DNA of 64,000 nt, taken from NCBI RefSeq assembly GCF_032854445.1, contig NC_088304.1, positions 29,335,732 to 29,399,731 on the forward strand. Direction: 5' to 3'. This document shows, piece by piece, positions 12,136-24,670 of the stretch. The position numbers and the translations under genes are program-made. The number at the start of each line of letters is the position of its first letter. Within the stretch, counting starts at the first letter, position 1. This DNA comes from Liolophura sinensis. Lineage: Eukaryota; Mollusca; Polyplacophora; Chitonida; Chitonidae. A model generated the notes under the pieces. That model saw only the letters and a list, made by a program, of their open reading frames with translations, was not told the origin of the DNA and ran no database searches.

Positions 12136-14283
12136 TGTTCCAGTTGTAAAATATCGTACATGTAAGCTTACAGAGAAGATAAATGCATTTGAGCTTCCAT
12201 CTCAAGTAAATGTTAAAACAGACAGGAGATCGTTTTAGCTCAGCTAACTAGCTGGGAAAGCGTGTTAAGAGCTGAACCAACTGTTGCTGACATTACACCG
12301 TGAGAGTATAGATATCTGTCGATGACTTGCTGCCTCTAAGGTATTTCAGGCCCTTAAAAATGTCAAGCTAGAAATTCCTCTTTGAAACAAACAGCCATTT
12401 AATCACTTGCCGTGGAGCGATGACTTGAGATTTGCATCCTATAAACGCCTGAATGATTCACGGTCATGTGGAGAAAAATGTTGTCCGCTGTATGTTATCT
12501 CTGGAGGAATAATCTGACAGTGAAACACTATAAATACGATCAGGGGAAAGCAATGTAACAGCTCACAAACAGTGAACATAATTTTGTCCAAACATGTTTT
12601 GTTTTTAACACCTGTGAATTAATTCCACAAAGCGATTTTTGACACAATTCTCAAAAAAGCTGAAATTCTGACAACATTGTTTTAAGTTGATATTTAATGG
12701 GCCTACCAATTTAAATGCCAAAGCCCGGAAAATAAGCATGGCTTTGAGAATTGGCCTTTCTGTGATTGATCTGGAACTCCATTTCGGTTTGTACACGAAC
12801 CCTGTTTTGTTGCACACATTCAAGCCAGATTTGAAATTATAAATTAAGTCAACCAGATTTGAGGAATCCGTTTCAGATAAATCTGATACTGATTTCTAGA
12901 TAAGTCAAGTCTGATTTCCGAAAATATCCACTCGCATTATTATCTCATGTAAGCTTTCAGAAGATATGACAACATTTTCGTGATAAAGTAAACCACATTT
13001 CTTCATGAATTACTCATAACGTCAAGGAAAAATTCTCGTCTGATAAATAAGGTCTAATTTTATTATAAAATAGAGCCAATTTCTGTATATTTATATCACA
13101 TTTATACTGCCTCTTTTATGTCTGAAAAAACATATAACTTCAACAGACCAGACTTCTGAATCGCATCCATGGCGTTTCATAAAGGGAAGCCACTGCACCT
13201 TATTTATGAACATATATAACACCTGTTTCCTTAATAAATAACGCCTGGTTCATTAAATAATTAGAACGCCTGCATCTTGAACAAACCGCGCTTGCTCCAG
13301 GGTTATGTTAAGAGCTGCAAAAAAGTTTTTTAGCAAATAAAGTGGCGTCAAAGTTCAGATGTATGAATCGACAGGTGCCATAACTCAATTTTTTACAGTG
13401 TATAATGTATTTTTTGTTGTTGATGGCGTTCTCTCATTAAGCCGTACTTATGTCACGAAGAGCACGTGCATTTAAACAGGGCTGAGTTAGTCAGAGCTGG
13501 GTACTCTAATGGATAAGTTACCAATCTAGATCAGCCGGAGAGAAATGAGGCCCAGGTGTATTTAGACACCAAAAATAGACCCCCTATAGTAGAAACCTTA
13601 CCGTGGCCTTGTAGCGCGTATAGGCGCGCGTATACAAGTATACTGTGGGTCCGTGTTGTAGAAGTCCTGATCCTACCACAGCATCGTGATGTGATCGTGT
13701 ATATAACAAACTGTCTAAAGTGTCTGTGTATATAGCTCAAATCTTGCTGTATTTGAGTGTAAATAAAAGTACTTTTTTGTTCCTCAACAAATGGAGTAGA
13801 TCTGCAAAAAACCCCCAAAAAACAAAAAAATAAAATAAAAAAAGAACAGGCTAACGTACAAATATCAGTGCCTACGGTATCATCCAGTTATATACGTTGG
13901 TTTTTCTTTCACATGCTGGTGTTTATTTTATACATCGTCTTTTGTACATTTACAACGCTTTGGTTGCAAAAAATACACACGGTTATAGGTTGGATTTTCG
14001 CTACACCTTGCTTCCTTACCGAAGCCATTGGTTGTCATTTTACATTTAAAAAATGAGCTGGTTATCTACAGAAACATACGATGTAACCCAAACTGCCAGT
14101 AAGCCACAAAAATATACAATTTGTTATTACATTGTGCGATATGTGCACAGTGTGTTTGTGTCAGTATGATATATTCTGTTCTATTTTATTATACATTCTG
14201 TGCAAATACACATGTGATTTGTGTGATGCCTCTACTGTGCATAATTTAAAGATTCGTGACCGAAAATGTCACGGATTATATAT

Positions 14284-14377
<94 letters not shown>

Positions 14378-15904
14378 CCGTGACATTTTCGGTGATCCTC
14401 ATGACTTGGCACACTGTCTGATCCCTCTTAATAGCTTGGGTTGTGAGATCTCTTCTTCTTTCAGTTGTGTATACTATAATATTCTAGTATAGTACATAAA
14501 TATAGTTATATAGTATAGACTATATAATATCATATTCTATAAGCATTTTGTTGATACAGGCCCCTATTATACTTAATGTGTTTCATGATTACATCGTGTT
14601 TTACAGATAACATTTCCAGGTGGTGTTTGGTGTGTTCTGTTTACGACCATTTGTATACACGATGTTGTGTGTGGTTGCGTATAGTGTTATGTAGACATCA
14701 TTTACTACATGTCATATGTCCACAAATTATTATCAATCACACGTGCATGAGAATGCAAAAGAGGTACTGAAGACATAATTTTCTTGAATTACAAAACGTA
14801 TTACGATCGGGACAACATGGATCAATAGCTATTGTCTATTTGCTCATTTCGCATCGTTCCGCTTTAACAGCTCCTGATCAAAATACATGTTTCCAGGAGT
14901 TTGTGACTAAGAGGGCGGGTGAATTAAAACACAACAGGAGATTTGTTTGAGTTTGATAGCTTATTACAAGCTAATCTGTCAGAGGAAGACCCGTTGAGAT
15001 AGTAAATAGATTTCCTGTGCAATGCTACACCGGGTCAATGTCGCCTGCTTTCCTCCGCACTATTTTCATGGCATTCACCAACGAGATGCTTCCAGGATGA
15101 CGTAACTCCTATATCTGACCCCGGAGCCTGACCGCTTGCAGCTGTTCACTATATATTGTTTCATCCCTGTTTCTGCTGAAGAAACAACGCCTAAAGTCTC
15201 AGCTACAGTACGTTACATTCTGTTTACAGTGGCTCAGTTGGTTAGCTGTCCTTTAAGATCCTGTGGCCCAAATATATCACCATGCTTCAAGTATATCAGA
15301 CACAGAAAGAAACCTAAAAATCACAGTGGTTGTGAAAGTTCTCAGATAAGAACAATCTTTGCTGTAATCTTGTCTTATTTTCTCTCGATTTTTTAAAAAA
15401 TTGAACGAAAACAAATAATATAGAGTCCAATTTTAAATTAGTTTCTACCTATGTTGTCCACAAAATTATATTACCTTCATTGACTATAAAACTGTGTTAA
15501 CCCATCTATAACAAACAAAACTTGTTTTGCGTACTTTAGCTGCAAATGTCTGTGTATTCAAATACAGACGGAATGATTCACATTGCAATTCAAAAAATAA
15601 ATGTTTTTAATAAATATTTGGGTATTTCAAAGTGTCCGTTTATTTGCCATGGCGTAATGTAGAAGTGAAAACCTGGTGGTGTGCATAAAAAGAATGTCCA
15701 AGATTTCCAGTAACGGGTATTACAAAAAAATACATGAGATTCTCGTTACAGTAAGCTTGAAAGATGCGTGTGATATGCAACATGAGAATTGGATGAGATC
15801 TGAACGTGTGTGAGGATATGGTGAGATAATGCTGCTGTCAGTTCTACCTGTACCCGTCATATTTTGTAATGCTCTATTTTATTATAAACAGAATAGTACA
15901 TCCT
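12136..15904. other. No gene recognised apart from the (TA)n inverted repeat
   Basis: AT-rich sequence. Near 12830-12920 the words CCAGATTTGA and TCTGATTTC recur loosely. An 86-residue frame at 15136-15396 has no family features. Confidence 0.5.
14259..14393. repeat. Perfect inverted repeat around a (TA)n core
   Basis: 23-base arms starting ACCGAAAATGTCACGGATTA (14259-14281 and inverse 14371-14393) flank about 90 bases of TA. It could extrude as a cruciform or be a tiny fold-back MITE. Confidence 0.85.
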
Positions 15905-17700
15905 TCGTGCTCTACCCGGTTTCCTCCCACCATAATGCTTCACTCGTATAAGTGAAATATTCTTGAGCACAGCGTAAAACAAGCCTCACTGAAGTTAGCA
16001 GCGGGTTAGTTATTAGTTATTAGCTATTCGAATAACTAATAACTAACTCAGCAGAGGGTTAGTTATTGAGTAACTAATCACTAACCAGCAGCGGGTTAGT
16101 TATTTGAATAACTAATAGCTAACCAGCAGCGGGTTAGTTATCCGAAATCAGTTATTTATTCCAATAGCCAATAACTAACTAACAGCGGATTAATTATTCG
16201 AATTACCAATATCTAACCCAGCAGCCAGTTAGCTATTCGCAATCAGCTATTTGAATAACTAATAGCAAACGCAGCAGCAGGTTAGTTATTTGAAATCAGT
16301 TATTAAATCGAATGACCAATAACAAACAAGCAGAGGGTTAGTTATTTGAATTACTAGTAATTATAACCAGCAGGGGGTCAGTTATTTGAATAACCAATAA
16401 GTAACCCAGCTGTCGATTAGTTATTATCAGTTATTCAAATAACTAATAAATAACTCAACAGTGGGTTAGTTTTTCGAGCTATCAGCGGTTAGTTATTTCA
16501 ATAACCCAGCGGTGGGTTAGTAATTCGAAATCAGTTATTAAATCGAATAACCAAAAACTCAGTTATTTGAATAACTAATAGCAAAAACAGCAGCAGGTTA
16601 GTTATTCGAAATCAGTTATTAAATCGAATAAACAATAACTCAGTTATTTGAACAACTAATAGCAAAAACAGCAGCAGGTTAGTTGTTCCAAAAACCAATA
16701 ACTAATTAGCAGCGGGTTAGTTATTCGCATTACTAGTAACTAACCGGCAGCGGCTTAGTAATTTGAATAACTAATAACTTACCCGCAGCTGAGTTAGTTA
16801 TTAGTTGTTTTATTAACTTACCCACTTCTAGTTAGTTATTCGAATAACTAACCTGCTGCTGTCATTAGTAATTGGAGTAACTGATTTTGAATAACTACAC
16901 CGCTGCTGTGTTTGCTTTTAGTTATTCAAAAAACTAATTTCAAATAATTAGCCTGCTACTGGTCAGTTACTAGTTATTCGAATGACTAACCCGCTACTAG
17001 TTCAAATAACTAACCCGCTGCTGAGTTAGTTATTAGTTATTCAAATAACTGAGTTTTTGTTTATTCGGTTTAATAATTAATTTCGAATAACTAGCCCGTT
17101 GCTGGTTAGCTATTGGTTATTCGATTTACTAACCCGCTGCTGGTTTGTTACTAGTTATTCGAATATCTAACCCGCTGCTAGTTCGAATAACTCGTTGCTG
17201 TGTTAGTTATTCAAATAACTGATTACAAATAACTAAAGAGCAGCAAGTTTGTGATTAGTTATTCGACTACCTAACTCACTGCTAGTTACTTATTAGTTAG
17301 TCAAATAACTATCCACCGCTGTGTTAGTTATTAGTTATTCAAATAACTAATTTCGAATAACTAATGCGCTACTTGTTAGTTATTTGTTATTCAAACCACT
17401 GGATCCCTGCTGAGTTACTTATTAGTTATTCAAATAATTGATTTCAAATAACTAGCCCGCTGCCGAGTTAGTTATTAGTTATTCAAATAACTAGCTCGCT
17501 GCTGGTTAGTTATTGGTTATTTGATTAACTAACCCGATGCTGGTTAGTTACTAGTTATTTGAATAGCTAACCCGCTGCTAGTTCGAATAACTAACTCGTT
17601 GCTGTGTTAGTTATTCGAATAACTAATTTGAAATAACTAACCCGCTGCTAACTTCAGTCTCCCCGTAAAACACCGGTCAAGCAATCAAACCGAATAGTGT
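15905..17700 (+). mobile_element. Family A SINE tail split by fold-back element
   Basis: The body end ACCCGGTTTCCTCCCACCA and TTCTTGAGCACAGCGTAAAAC are at 15915-15980; the rest (ACACCGGTCAAGCAATCAAA) resumes at 17671. The break is at CGTAAAAC, which is duplicated on both sides. Confidence 0.85.
15981..17663. mobile_element. 1.68-kb fold-back element with 8-bp target duplication
   Basis: The ends are inverse copies sharing ACTGAAGTTAGCAGCGGGTT. The left half is a run of units with CAGCAGCGGGTTAGTTATTC and the right half the inverse (AACCCGCTGCTGGTTAGTTA), switching near 16.82 kb. Inner units also hold the palindrome AGTTATTCGAATAACT, so each arm is a chain of small hairpins. CGTAAAAC at 15973-15980 and 17664-17671 is the target duplication; 8 bp is the length made by hAT-type transposases, but the terminal bases are not a clear hAT end. 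No coding sequence. Confidence 0.85.
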
Positions 17701-18082
17701 GTCACCTATTTGTTAATTATATCTCTTGATTATTTTTAAAACTGGTTCGATTGTTTTAGATAGCTTGATTTCATAAAACTGTTACAATATAGCATATATA
17801 GCACACGATCAGTTTCCTAATATATCGTTTTCTTCAAATATCCGCATATAAACATGCAGTTACACGAATTTTAACACAGATTTCTTAAAATTTCTAGTAC
17901 CGGTATTACTTGCATACCTTTAGAGGCCATCTTTGCCTTGTAGCAGATTTTAAATTCAATGTTTTCAACCGAGAAACACGGAAAACTGTGCTTTGTAAAG
18001 AGGTCTTCCAAACTGCAACTTTTGACAATGCTTGACCATTATTGTGCACGGGATAAACGCATACTTTGGTTATAGTGATTGA

Positions 18083-18435
18083 GTGGGAGCTAGGGGTTTA
18101 ACATCGTACTTAACAATTCGTGAGTCATATGACGACGAAGAAGTGCTTAAAAATTATTTACGTGTAATGTGCCTCCTTGCTGCAGGACGGATTTCCACCG
18201 CTCCTTCATCTAGTGCTGCTTCACTGAGACGACTTACCACAGGCTAGTAAGCCGCCAACACCCAAGCCATTATACTAATGCGAGTCACCCAGTCGTTGTA
18301 CTATCCCTTTAATGCTGAATGCCAAGCGATAAAGCTGCAATTTCCTCTTTTAATGTCCTTGGTGTGACCTGACCAAGGATTGATCTTGGATTTACCATCC
18401 CCGATGCGGGACGTTTTATTAAGCCATCATCAGAA
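18083..18435 (+). mobile_element. Family B SINE-like repeat
   Basis: Starts GAGCTAGGGGTTTAACATCG and TCATATGACGACGAAG, with middle CCTCCTTGCTGCAGGACGGA and end AGGATTGATCTTGGATTTAC. In better copies the end, read in reverse, looks tRNA-like. It is followed at once by repeat D. Confidence 0.85.
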
Positions 18436-18465
18436 GTATTAAATGTTCAAATAGGAAATGAAGCA

Positions 18466-18618
18466 TTTACATGAACATTTAGATAAAAAACCCTAACTGA
18501 GGAAATCGACAAGAAGCCGTAGTTTACCGGTTATGTACGTGTGACCATTTGCTGACTATTACACTGTCGTGATTGCTCTGGTTTTACGCTCTATGCTGTT
18601 TGTCTTTTTCTTATAATG
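18466..18618 (+). repeat. Repeat D copy, 3' half
   Basis: CATTTACATGAACATTTAG, ACCCTAACTGAGGAAATCG, GTGACCATTTGCTGACTATT and TTTTACGCTCTATGCTGT. Confidence 0.75.
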
Positions 18619-18760
18619 TAGAGCAACCTGCGGATCGTCGTGGGTTACAAACGGGCTCTGCCAGGATTTCAGCTACCATAATGCTTGCCGCCTTCGTAAA
18701 AGTGCAATATTCTTGAGTGTGGAATAAAACACCAATAAAATAAATACATAAATAAATAAA
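18618..18760 (+). mobile_element. Truncated family A SINE
   Basis: Begins GCAACCTGCGGATCGTCGTG and ends TTCTTGAGTGTGGAATAAAACACC with (AAAT)n. It directly follows a repeat D copy. Confidence 0.8.
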
Positions 18761-19204
18761 TGTAATGTACACATATACGACTTGCATCTGTGGAATTAGC
18801 GAGTGACGCAAGACTGTTAAACTAAACTAAAGTGTACAGCACGCAGTTTTATGAAGTGTTTACTTGAGTATTCTCCATGATTGTTCATTCAGTACTGCTG
18901 ATGATAACATGAACAAAAAGCTGAAACACTGAATGCATAATCGTTTAATAATTCTGAAAATTAGCAGTGAAACTATTGCATAAAGGCACATGTTGCGAAT
19001 AAAACTCGTCTCGCTTTTGTGGAGGTTTAATAAACACGTGGTGAACAATTTATTACTGTGCACAAGGATATTTGAGTTCTAAATGATTATGTATGGGCAT
19101 ATCATAAACTATTGGCAAACACAACTTAAGGCTGAGTAAAGTTATATAGCTATATAGTCGGGGCAAGTGTAACATACTGTAAGGCTGTTAGGTGTGTCCT
19201 AATA

Positions 19205-21405
19205 CACAGTATGTTTATACCTATGCTACAATATGGCAATCGGTACGATGTACACACGGTATGTTTATACCTATGCTACAGTATAGCAATCGATACGATG
19301 TACACACAGTATGTTTATACCTATATTACAGTATGGCAATCAGTACGATGTACACACAGTGTGTTTATACCTATGCTACAGTATGGCAATCGGTACGATG
19401 TACACACAGTATGTTTATACCTATGGTACAATATGCCAATCGGTACGATGTACACATGGTGTGTTTATACCTATGCTACAGTATGGCCATCGGTACCATG
19501 TACACGCAGTGTGTTTATACCTATGCTACAGTATGGCAATCGGTACGATGTACACACAGTATGTTTATACCTATGCTACAGTATGGCAATCGGTACGATG
19601 TACACACAGTATGTTTATACCTATGCTACAATATAGCAATCGGTACGATGTACACACAGTATGTTTATACTTATGCTAAAGTATGGCAATCGGTACGATG
19701 TACACACAGTGTGTTTATACCTATGCTACACTATGGCAATCGGTACGATGTACACACAGTGTGTTTATACCTACACTACTGTGTGGCAATCGGTACGATG
19801 TACACACGGTATGTTATACCTATGCTACAGTATGGCAATCGGTACGATGTACACGCAGTATGTTTATACCTATGCTACAGTATGGCAATCGGTACGATGT
19901 ACACACAGTATGTTTTAAATCTATGCTACAATATACCAATCGGTACGATGTACACACAGTATGTTTATATTTATGCTACAGTATGGCAATCAGTACGATG
20001 TACACGCAGTATGTTTATACCAATGCTACAATATGCCAATCGGTACGATGTACACACAATGTGTTTATACCTATGCTACAGTATGGCAATCGATACGATG
20101 TATTCGCAGTATGTTTATACCTATGCTACAGTATGGCAATCGATACGATGTACACACAGTATGTTTATACCTATGTTACAGTATGGCAATCGGTACGATG
20201 TACACACAGTGTGTTTATACCTATGCTACACTATGGCAATCGGTACGATGTACACACAGTATGTTTTAAATCTATGCTACAATATGCCAATCGGTACGAT
20301 GTACACACAGTATGTTTATACTTATGCTACAGTATGGCAATCAGTACGATGTACACGCAGTATGTTTATACCAATGCTACAATATGCCAATCGGTACGAT
20401 GTACACACAATGTGTTTATACCTATGCTACAGTATGGCAATCGATACGATGTACACGCAGTATGTTTATACCTATGTTACAGTATGACAATCGATACGAT
20501 GTACACACAGTGTGCTCATACGTATGCTACAGTATGGCAATCGGTACGATGTACACACAGTATGTTTATATCTATGCTACAATATGCCAATCGGTACGAT
20601 GTACACACGGTGTGTTTATACCTATGCTACAGTATGCCAATCGGTACGATGTACACACAGTATGTTCATACCTATGTTACAGTATGACAATCGGTACGAT
20701 GTACACACAGTATGTTTATACCTATGCTACAGTATGGCAATCGGCACGATGTACACACAATATGTTTATACCTATGCTACAATATAGCAATCGGTACGTT
20801 GTACACACAGTATGTTTATACTTATGCTAAAGTATGACAATCGGTACGATGTACACACAGTGTGTTTATACCTATGCTACAGTATGGCAATCGGTACGAT
20901 GTACACACAGTATGTTTATACCTATGCTACAGTATGGCAATCGATACCATGTACACACAGCATGTTTATACCTATGCTACAGTATGGCAATTGGTACGAT
21001 ATACACACGGTGTGTTTATACCTATGCTACAGTATGGCAATCGGTACGATGTACACACAGTATGTTTATACCTATGCTACAGTATGACAATCGGTACTAT
21101 GTACACACAGTGTGTTTATACCTATGCTACACTATGGCAATCGGTACGATGTACACACAGTGTGTTTATACCTACACTACTGTGTGGCAATCGGTACGAT
21201 GTACACACGGTATGTTATACCTATGCTACAGTATGGCAATCGGTACGATGTACACGCAGTATGTTTATACCTACGCCACAGTATGGCAATCGGTACGATG
21301 TACACACAGTATGTTTATACCTATGCTACAGTATGGCAATCGGTACGATGTACACACAGTGTATTTATACCTATGCTAAAGTATGGCAATCGGCACGCTG
21401 TACAC
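19205..21405. repeat. 50-bp minisatellite, about 44 copies, with higher-order structure
   Basis: The unit starts GTATGTTTATACCTATGCTA and contains GGCAATCGGTACGATGTACA. Blocks recur at longer spacing: 19.68-19.92 kb matches 21.08-21.32 kb (1.4 kb apart), and the block at 19.96 kb matches that at 20.31 kb (351 bp apart). Because 50 is not a multiple of three and the plus strand is stop-poor, all plus frames stay open, giving a 431-residue frame with a 50-residue period. It lies within the K2P first intron, on the opposite strand sense. Confidence 0.92.
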
Positions 21406-21687
21406 GTCAAGCACCAATTTTTAATGTGTAATTTCCAAAAATAAAAATTTATGAATATTGCAGTGAAATAAAATTTTGCCGCACCCTACCCCATCTTATA
21501 TAGCGGCTAACCAGTAAAGTACGGGAATCGGTATGGTGTACACGTTACAGCCAAACCAATATTTATTAAGTACTTTGCAAAAAATAAAATATTGCAATGA
21601 AATAAAATTTTGCCTTCCCATGGTTAATCAATGCTATAACAGCGATATTAATAATCCGATAAAACTCGGTAGGAAAAGCTTACTTAC
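21405..21687 (-). other. Start of K2P intron 1
   Basis: Sequence 3' of the GTAAGT donor at 21687, between the exon and the 50-bp minisatellite. It is AT-rich and no further exon is visible. The words TGCAATGAAATAAAATTTTG and CAGTGAAATAAAATTTTGCC recur about 130 bases apart (21460 and 21593), which suggests a small old duplication. Confidence 0.5.
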
Positions 21688-24670
21688 CTATTGTCGTCAT
21701 TACAGTTATTGCGTAAAGCAGTGACGATGCAAAGGACCATTGCTTTACAGATTCTAGCGAATCGTCCTTTCCATCCCATCCTTTTTCCTTTGTAGCAACG
21801 TAAATCTCCGTTTGAAAACTTTTCAACAACTGTTCCGCATTCTCCGTAAAATTCGATTTTTCTAACATGTTAGTTTGTACCAGTAAAGCATTATCCAACA
21901 GGTTCAAAACTATTCTGGTACGGGATTCCCGGATCTCTATCTGGTGCTTAATTTCATTGGGACGCTCGATAGATTGGAAAAGGAAGCCTCCAACGATGGC
22001 GTAGACGACGACAGAAGAGATCAAGCCGATGTGCGAAAAGAGGACGGCAATGAACTGTTTACAGCAAGACACTATTTCACGGCGCCTGTCTTCCAGCCTT
22101 TGATATTTACTTTCGCGTCTTCGCGCTAGATCCGGCAAATTTGGAGGGGTATCATCTTCACCCGGCAAAGGTTCGTCCGAAGCGACGGGTTCGAACTGTA
22201 GCTCCTTTTTCAGAATTCCCCTATCGTCTATAACTGGGCCGCTAGTACCACCGAAAGGAAAAGGGTTTAAGTTATCGCTTTTGCCACATTCATTTTCTAT
22301 CACAACGAATTCCTTCTCATGACTGTCTCCTCTTTTGGTTTGATCGTCATAATCCTCTATTCTCACATCTGGAAGCGAAGACCTCTGTGTCTGTGGCTTT
22401 TTCTTAACTTTCAGACTTCGGCTGCGGCGCGACAGACGTTTCACTAACACCAACGCTCGTATTGAGAGTTTATTACTTTTCTTGGTTTCCTCTACGACTC
22501 CGGACTTAGTACTAGAGCTGTCAGGAGCTGCCTGTATACACGGTATATCGTCGGTGACCAAACTGCCCCGTTGTTGCTCGGAAATGCTAGGGACGGGCGA
22601 ATATCTCTCAGAGCTTCTCCGCTTCTCTGCGGCGTCACTCAACACGTCCTTGGCGTCGTAGAACAATTCCTCTTCTTCGCTCTGTGATGAACGAGGTTCT
22701 GGGGACAATCGATTCCGATCGCCAGCATCTTTAGAAGCCTGTGTGAACGGTGCTAACGTCGCTTTGGCCGAGGGACCACACGCTGCCGATTCTTCAACAG
22801 GATCACGTTCCACACTATCACGATCCCCTGTCGCTTCTATAACAACTTTACATTTTATCTTGTCCCAATTAGATCGGGCCTTGGTCTGGTCCGCGTTAGC
22901 TAGAATTGTTTCAGTGCAGTTGCGTTGTGGACTGACGCTGTCGGATAGTAATTCTTCCCTAGGCGCGCCATGAGGCAGTGTGGTGGAGTTTGGACAAGAT
23001 TGGGCTGATTTCTCCACGGTACAATTTATTCTACCGACGGGGGAGTTTGACATTGAATCCACACTCTCAGCCTCAGCACTGAGAGTTTCATTACATTCGG
23101 TGTCTGATTTATTTGCTGACGCCACTGGACATGCATTATCCGCTGACATATCGTCTTCATTTTGTTTTCTTGTCGGAGAAAAAGTCCTGTTGTATTTCCC
23201 TGATTTACTCTTACCCGGCGAGGGACTGTTTGGCTTGCTTTCTGAGCTTTTCGTGCTCCCTTTCTTCCTGTGTCCGCTTTCCGATCGAGACCGTTTTGAT
23301 TGTTCCCTAGCTTGAGGTTCACAGGTGTCCCCTGGACCATGTGTTTCCTCATGGCTAGACACGCTTCGGCCAAACGAACGAGGAGATTTGTACTTCTCAG
23401 GAGTAGATCTCCTGAAAATATCGTCCCATCTAGCTCTCGGTGCTTCACTTTTGGATGGTGGGGGGACATTAGCGCATACCCTACCAGCAGTACTAGAAAC
23501 ATCAATGCCATCGCGTATATCACTAGATGTTGAATCAATTGATGGCGTTTTACTGAGAGCCAGGAAAGTTGCGCGAGACTGTCTCCTTCTCTCACTGACA
23601 TCTTCACTGGTAACATTCCAATCAACCTTTTCACCTTCATCCTGGAATTTCTGTACATCGGAATCTCTTTGGTGAATTGAAGTCTTTTGTTTTGTTTTCC
23701 TATTGTTGAGACCAAAGCGTCTTGTTTTGTTGTTTTTGTTCTTGTTGTTGTTTTTCTCTGTCTCAGATTTTTGTCTAGTTTTATCAGTACGTACCGTTTT
23801 ATTGTCGGAATGATTATTGTTCCCTTTGTATGCCTTAGGTTCTGGTGACGTGGGAACAGATCTGCCTCCTCCTTTTCCCGTGGTATTCACTGTCTTGTTG
23901 ACAGAGGGAGTTAATTCACCAATATTCTGAGATGTGCATGATTCCTTTGATAATATAACTGAACTGGATTTAACTTTTGGGGATTTTTCACTTGGAGTTT
24001 TATCACCTTTCCCTTCTACAGTTTCTTCAATGCCAGTCTGGTGACATTTGCGAATGTCGGGCATAGATGAAGATGTCCCCGAACGTGATCGGAACGCACC
24101 AAAGTTTGCTGAGTCAAATTCACCGTCGGTTTTGTCCGCGAATATTGGGAGCTGATTAACAGAATCTAACAGTCTCTGTTTCTGCTCCTCCCTGGCCTCG
24201 TGAACGGTCATCTTTCTTAACCTGCCCCTGGGCTTTCTGTGCGGATCAAACGTTCTGTAAGAGACCTCCACATCGCTTCCAACAACAACAACACTGTCCG
24301 TTTTGCAGCGTTCGCTAGATTTGCTGCGTCGCTTGTGAGACCTGGTTCCACTCAGAGATCGCGACCGTTTCATAGATGGCGACGACCGTCGAAAGAGTCT
24401 GCTTATGTTTCTTTTCTGAGAATTGTTCCTGGATGGCAGCGCCACGACAGCTATGTCTGACTCCAGCATCGCGGCATTAGACGTCGTTGGTGTGTCAGGA
24501 CGCGTCTCCCGGTCGGCGGACTTAGCTCGCCTCCCAAATCGCCTTGGGGACTTGGCTTTCTGCATCTTTTTGTCCTTTTTGCCTGCCTGTCCGTTCGAGG
24601 CTAGGACCGTTGTTCCTTCTGTCATGGTGGTCAATCCGCTTGTTGCTCCGTCACTTTCCACGCCATCCAT
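21688..24670 (-). CDS. Two-pore-domain potassium channel, first coding exon (partial gene)
   Basis: K2P channels are plasma-membrane background K+ channels that work as dimers, each subunit with four TM helices and two pore loops. This exon codes 994 full codons plus one base. TM1 is at about residues 873-902 (hydrophobic run ending FLFQSIE), followed by the extracellular cap with an N-glycosylation site (NFT, Asn940), then the first pore helix ending in VMTTIG. The donor ATAG/GTAAGT at 21688/21687 splits the first Gly codon of the selectivity filter; from memory, K2P genes often have an intron here. The start chosen is the ATG at 24670: an in-frame TAA at 24739-24737 lies upstream and only a GTG (24727) precedes the ATG. 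Residues 1-870 are polar and rich in Ser, Lys and Arg, with RS-like stretches and an Asn/Lys run; no domain was recognised. Most K2P N-termini are far shorter. TM2, pore 2 and TM3-4 must lie in later exons at lower coordinates; I did not find them, so the first intron may exceed 21 kb. Confidence 0.88.

Noticed and set aside
11476-12165. 229-residue membrane-like frame
   Set aside because: Most of it is the 42-bp minisatellite. The hydrophobic period reflects the unit, and the short unique start matches no family I know.
14132-14492. Tyr/Ile repeat frames
   Set aside because: They are the TA microsatellite translated.
19192-20830. Long plus-strand reading frames up to 431 residues
   Set aside because: They are produced by the 50-bp tandem array, which lacks stops in every plus frame; no non-repetitive coding sequence is attached.
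23026-23715. 229-residue minus frame and several plus frames between 21.9 and 24.7 kb
   Set aside because: They are shadows of the K2P exon in other frames.
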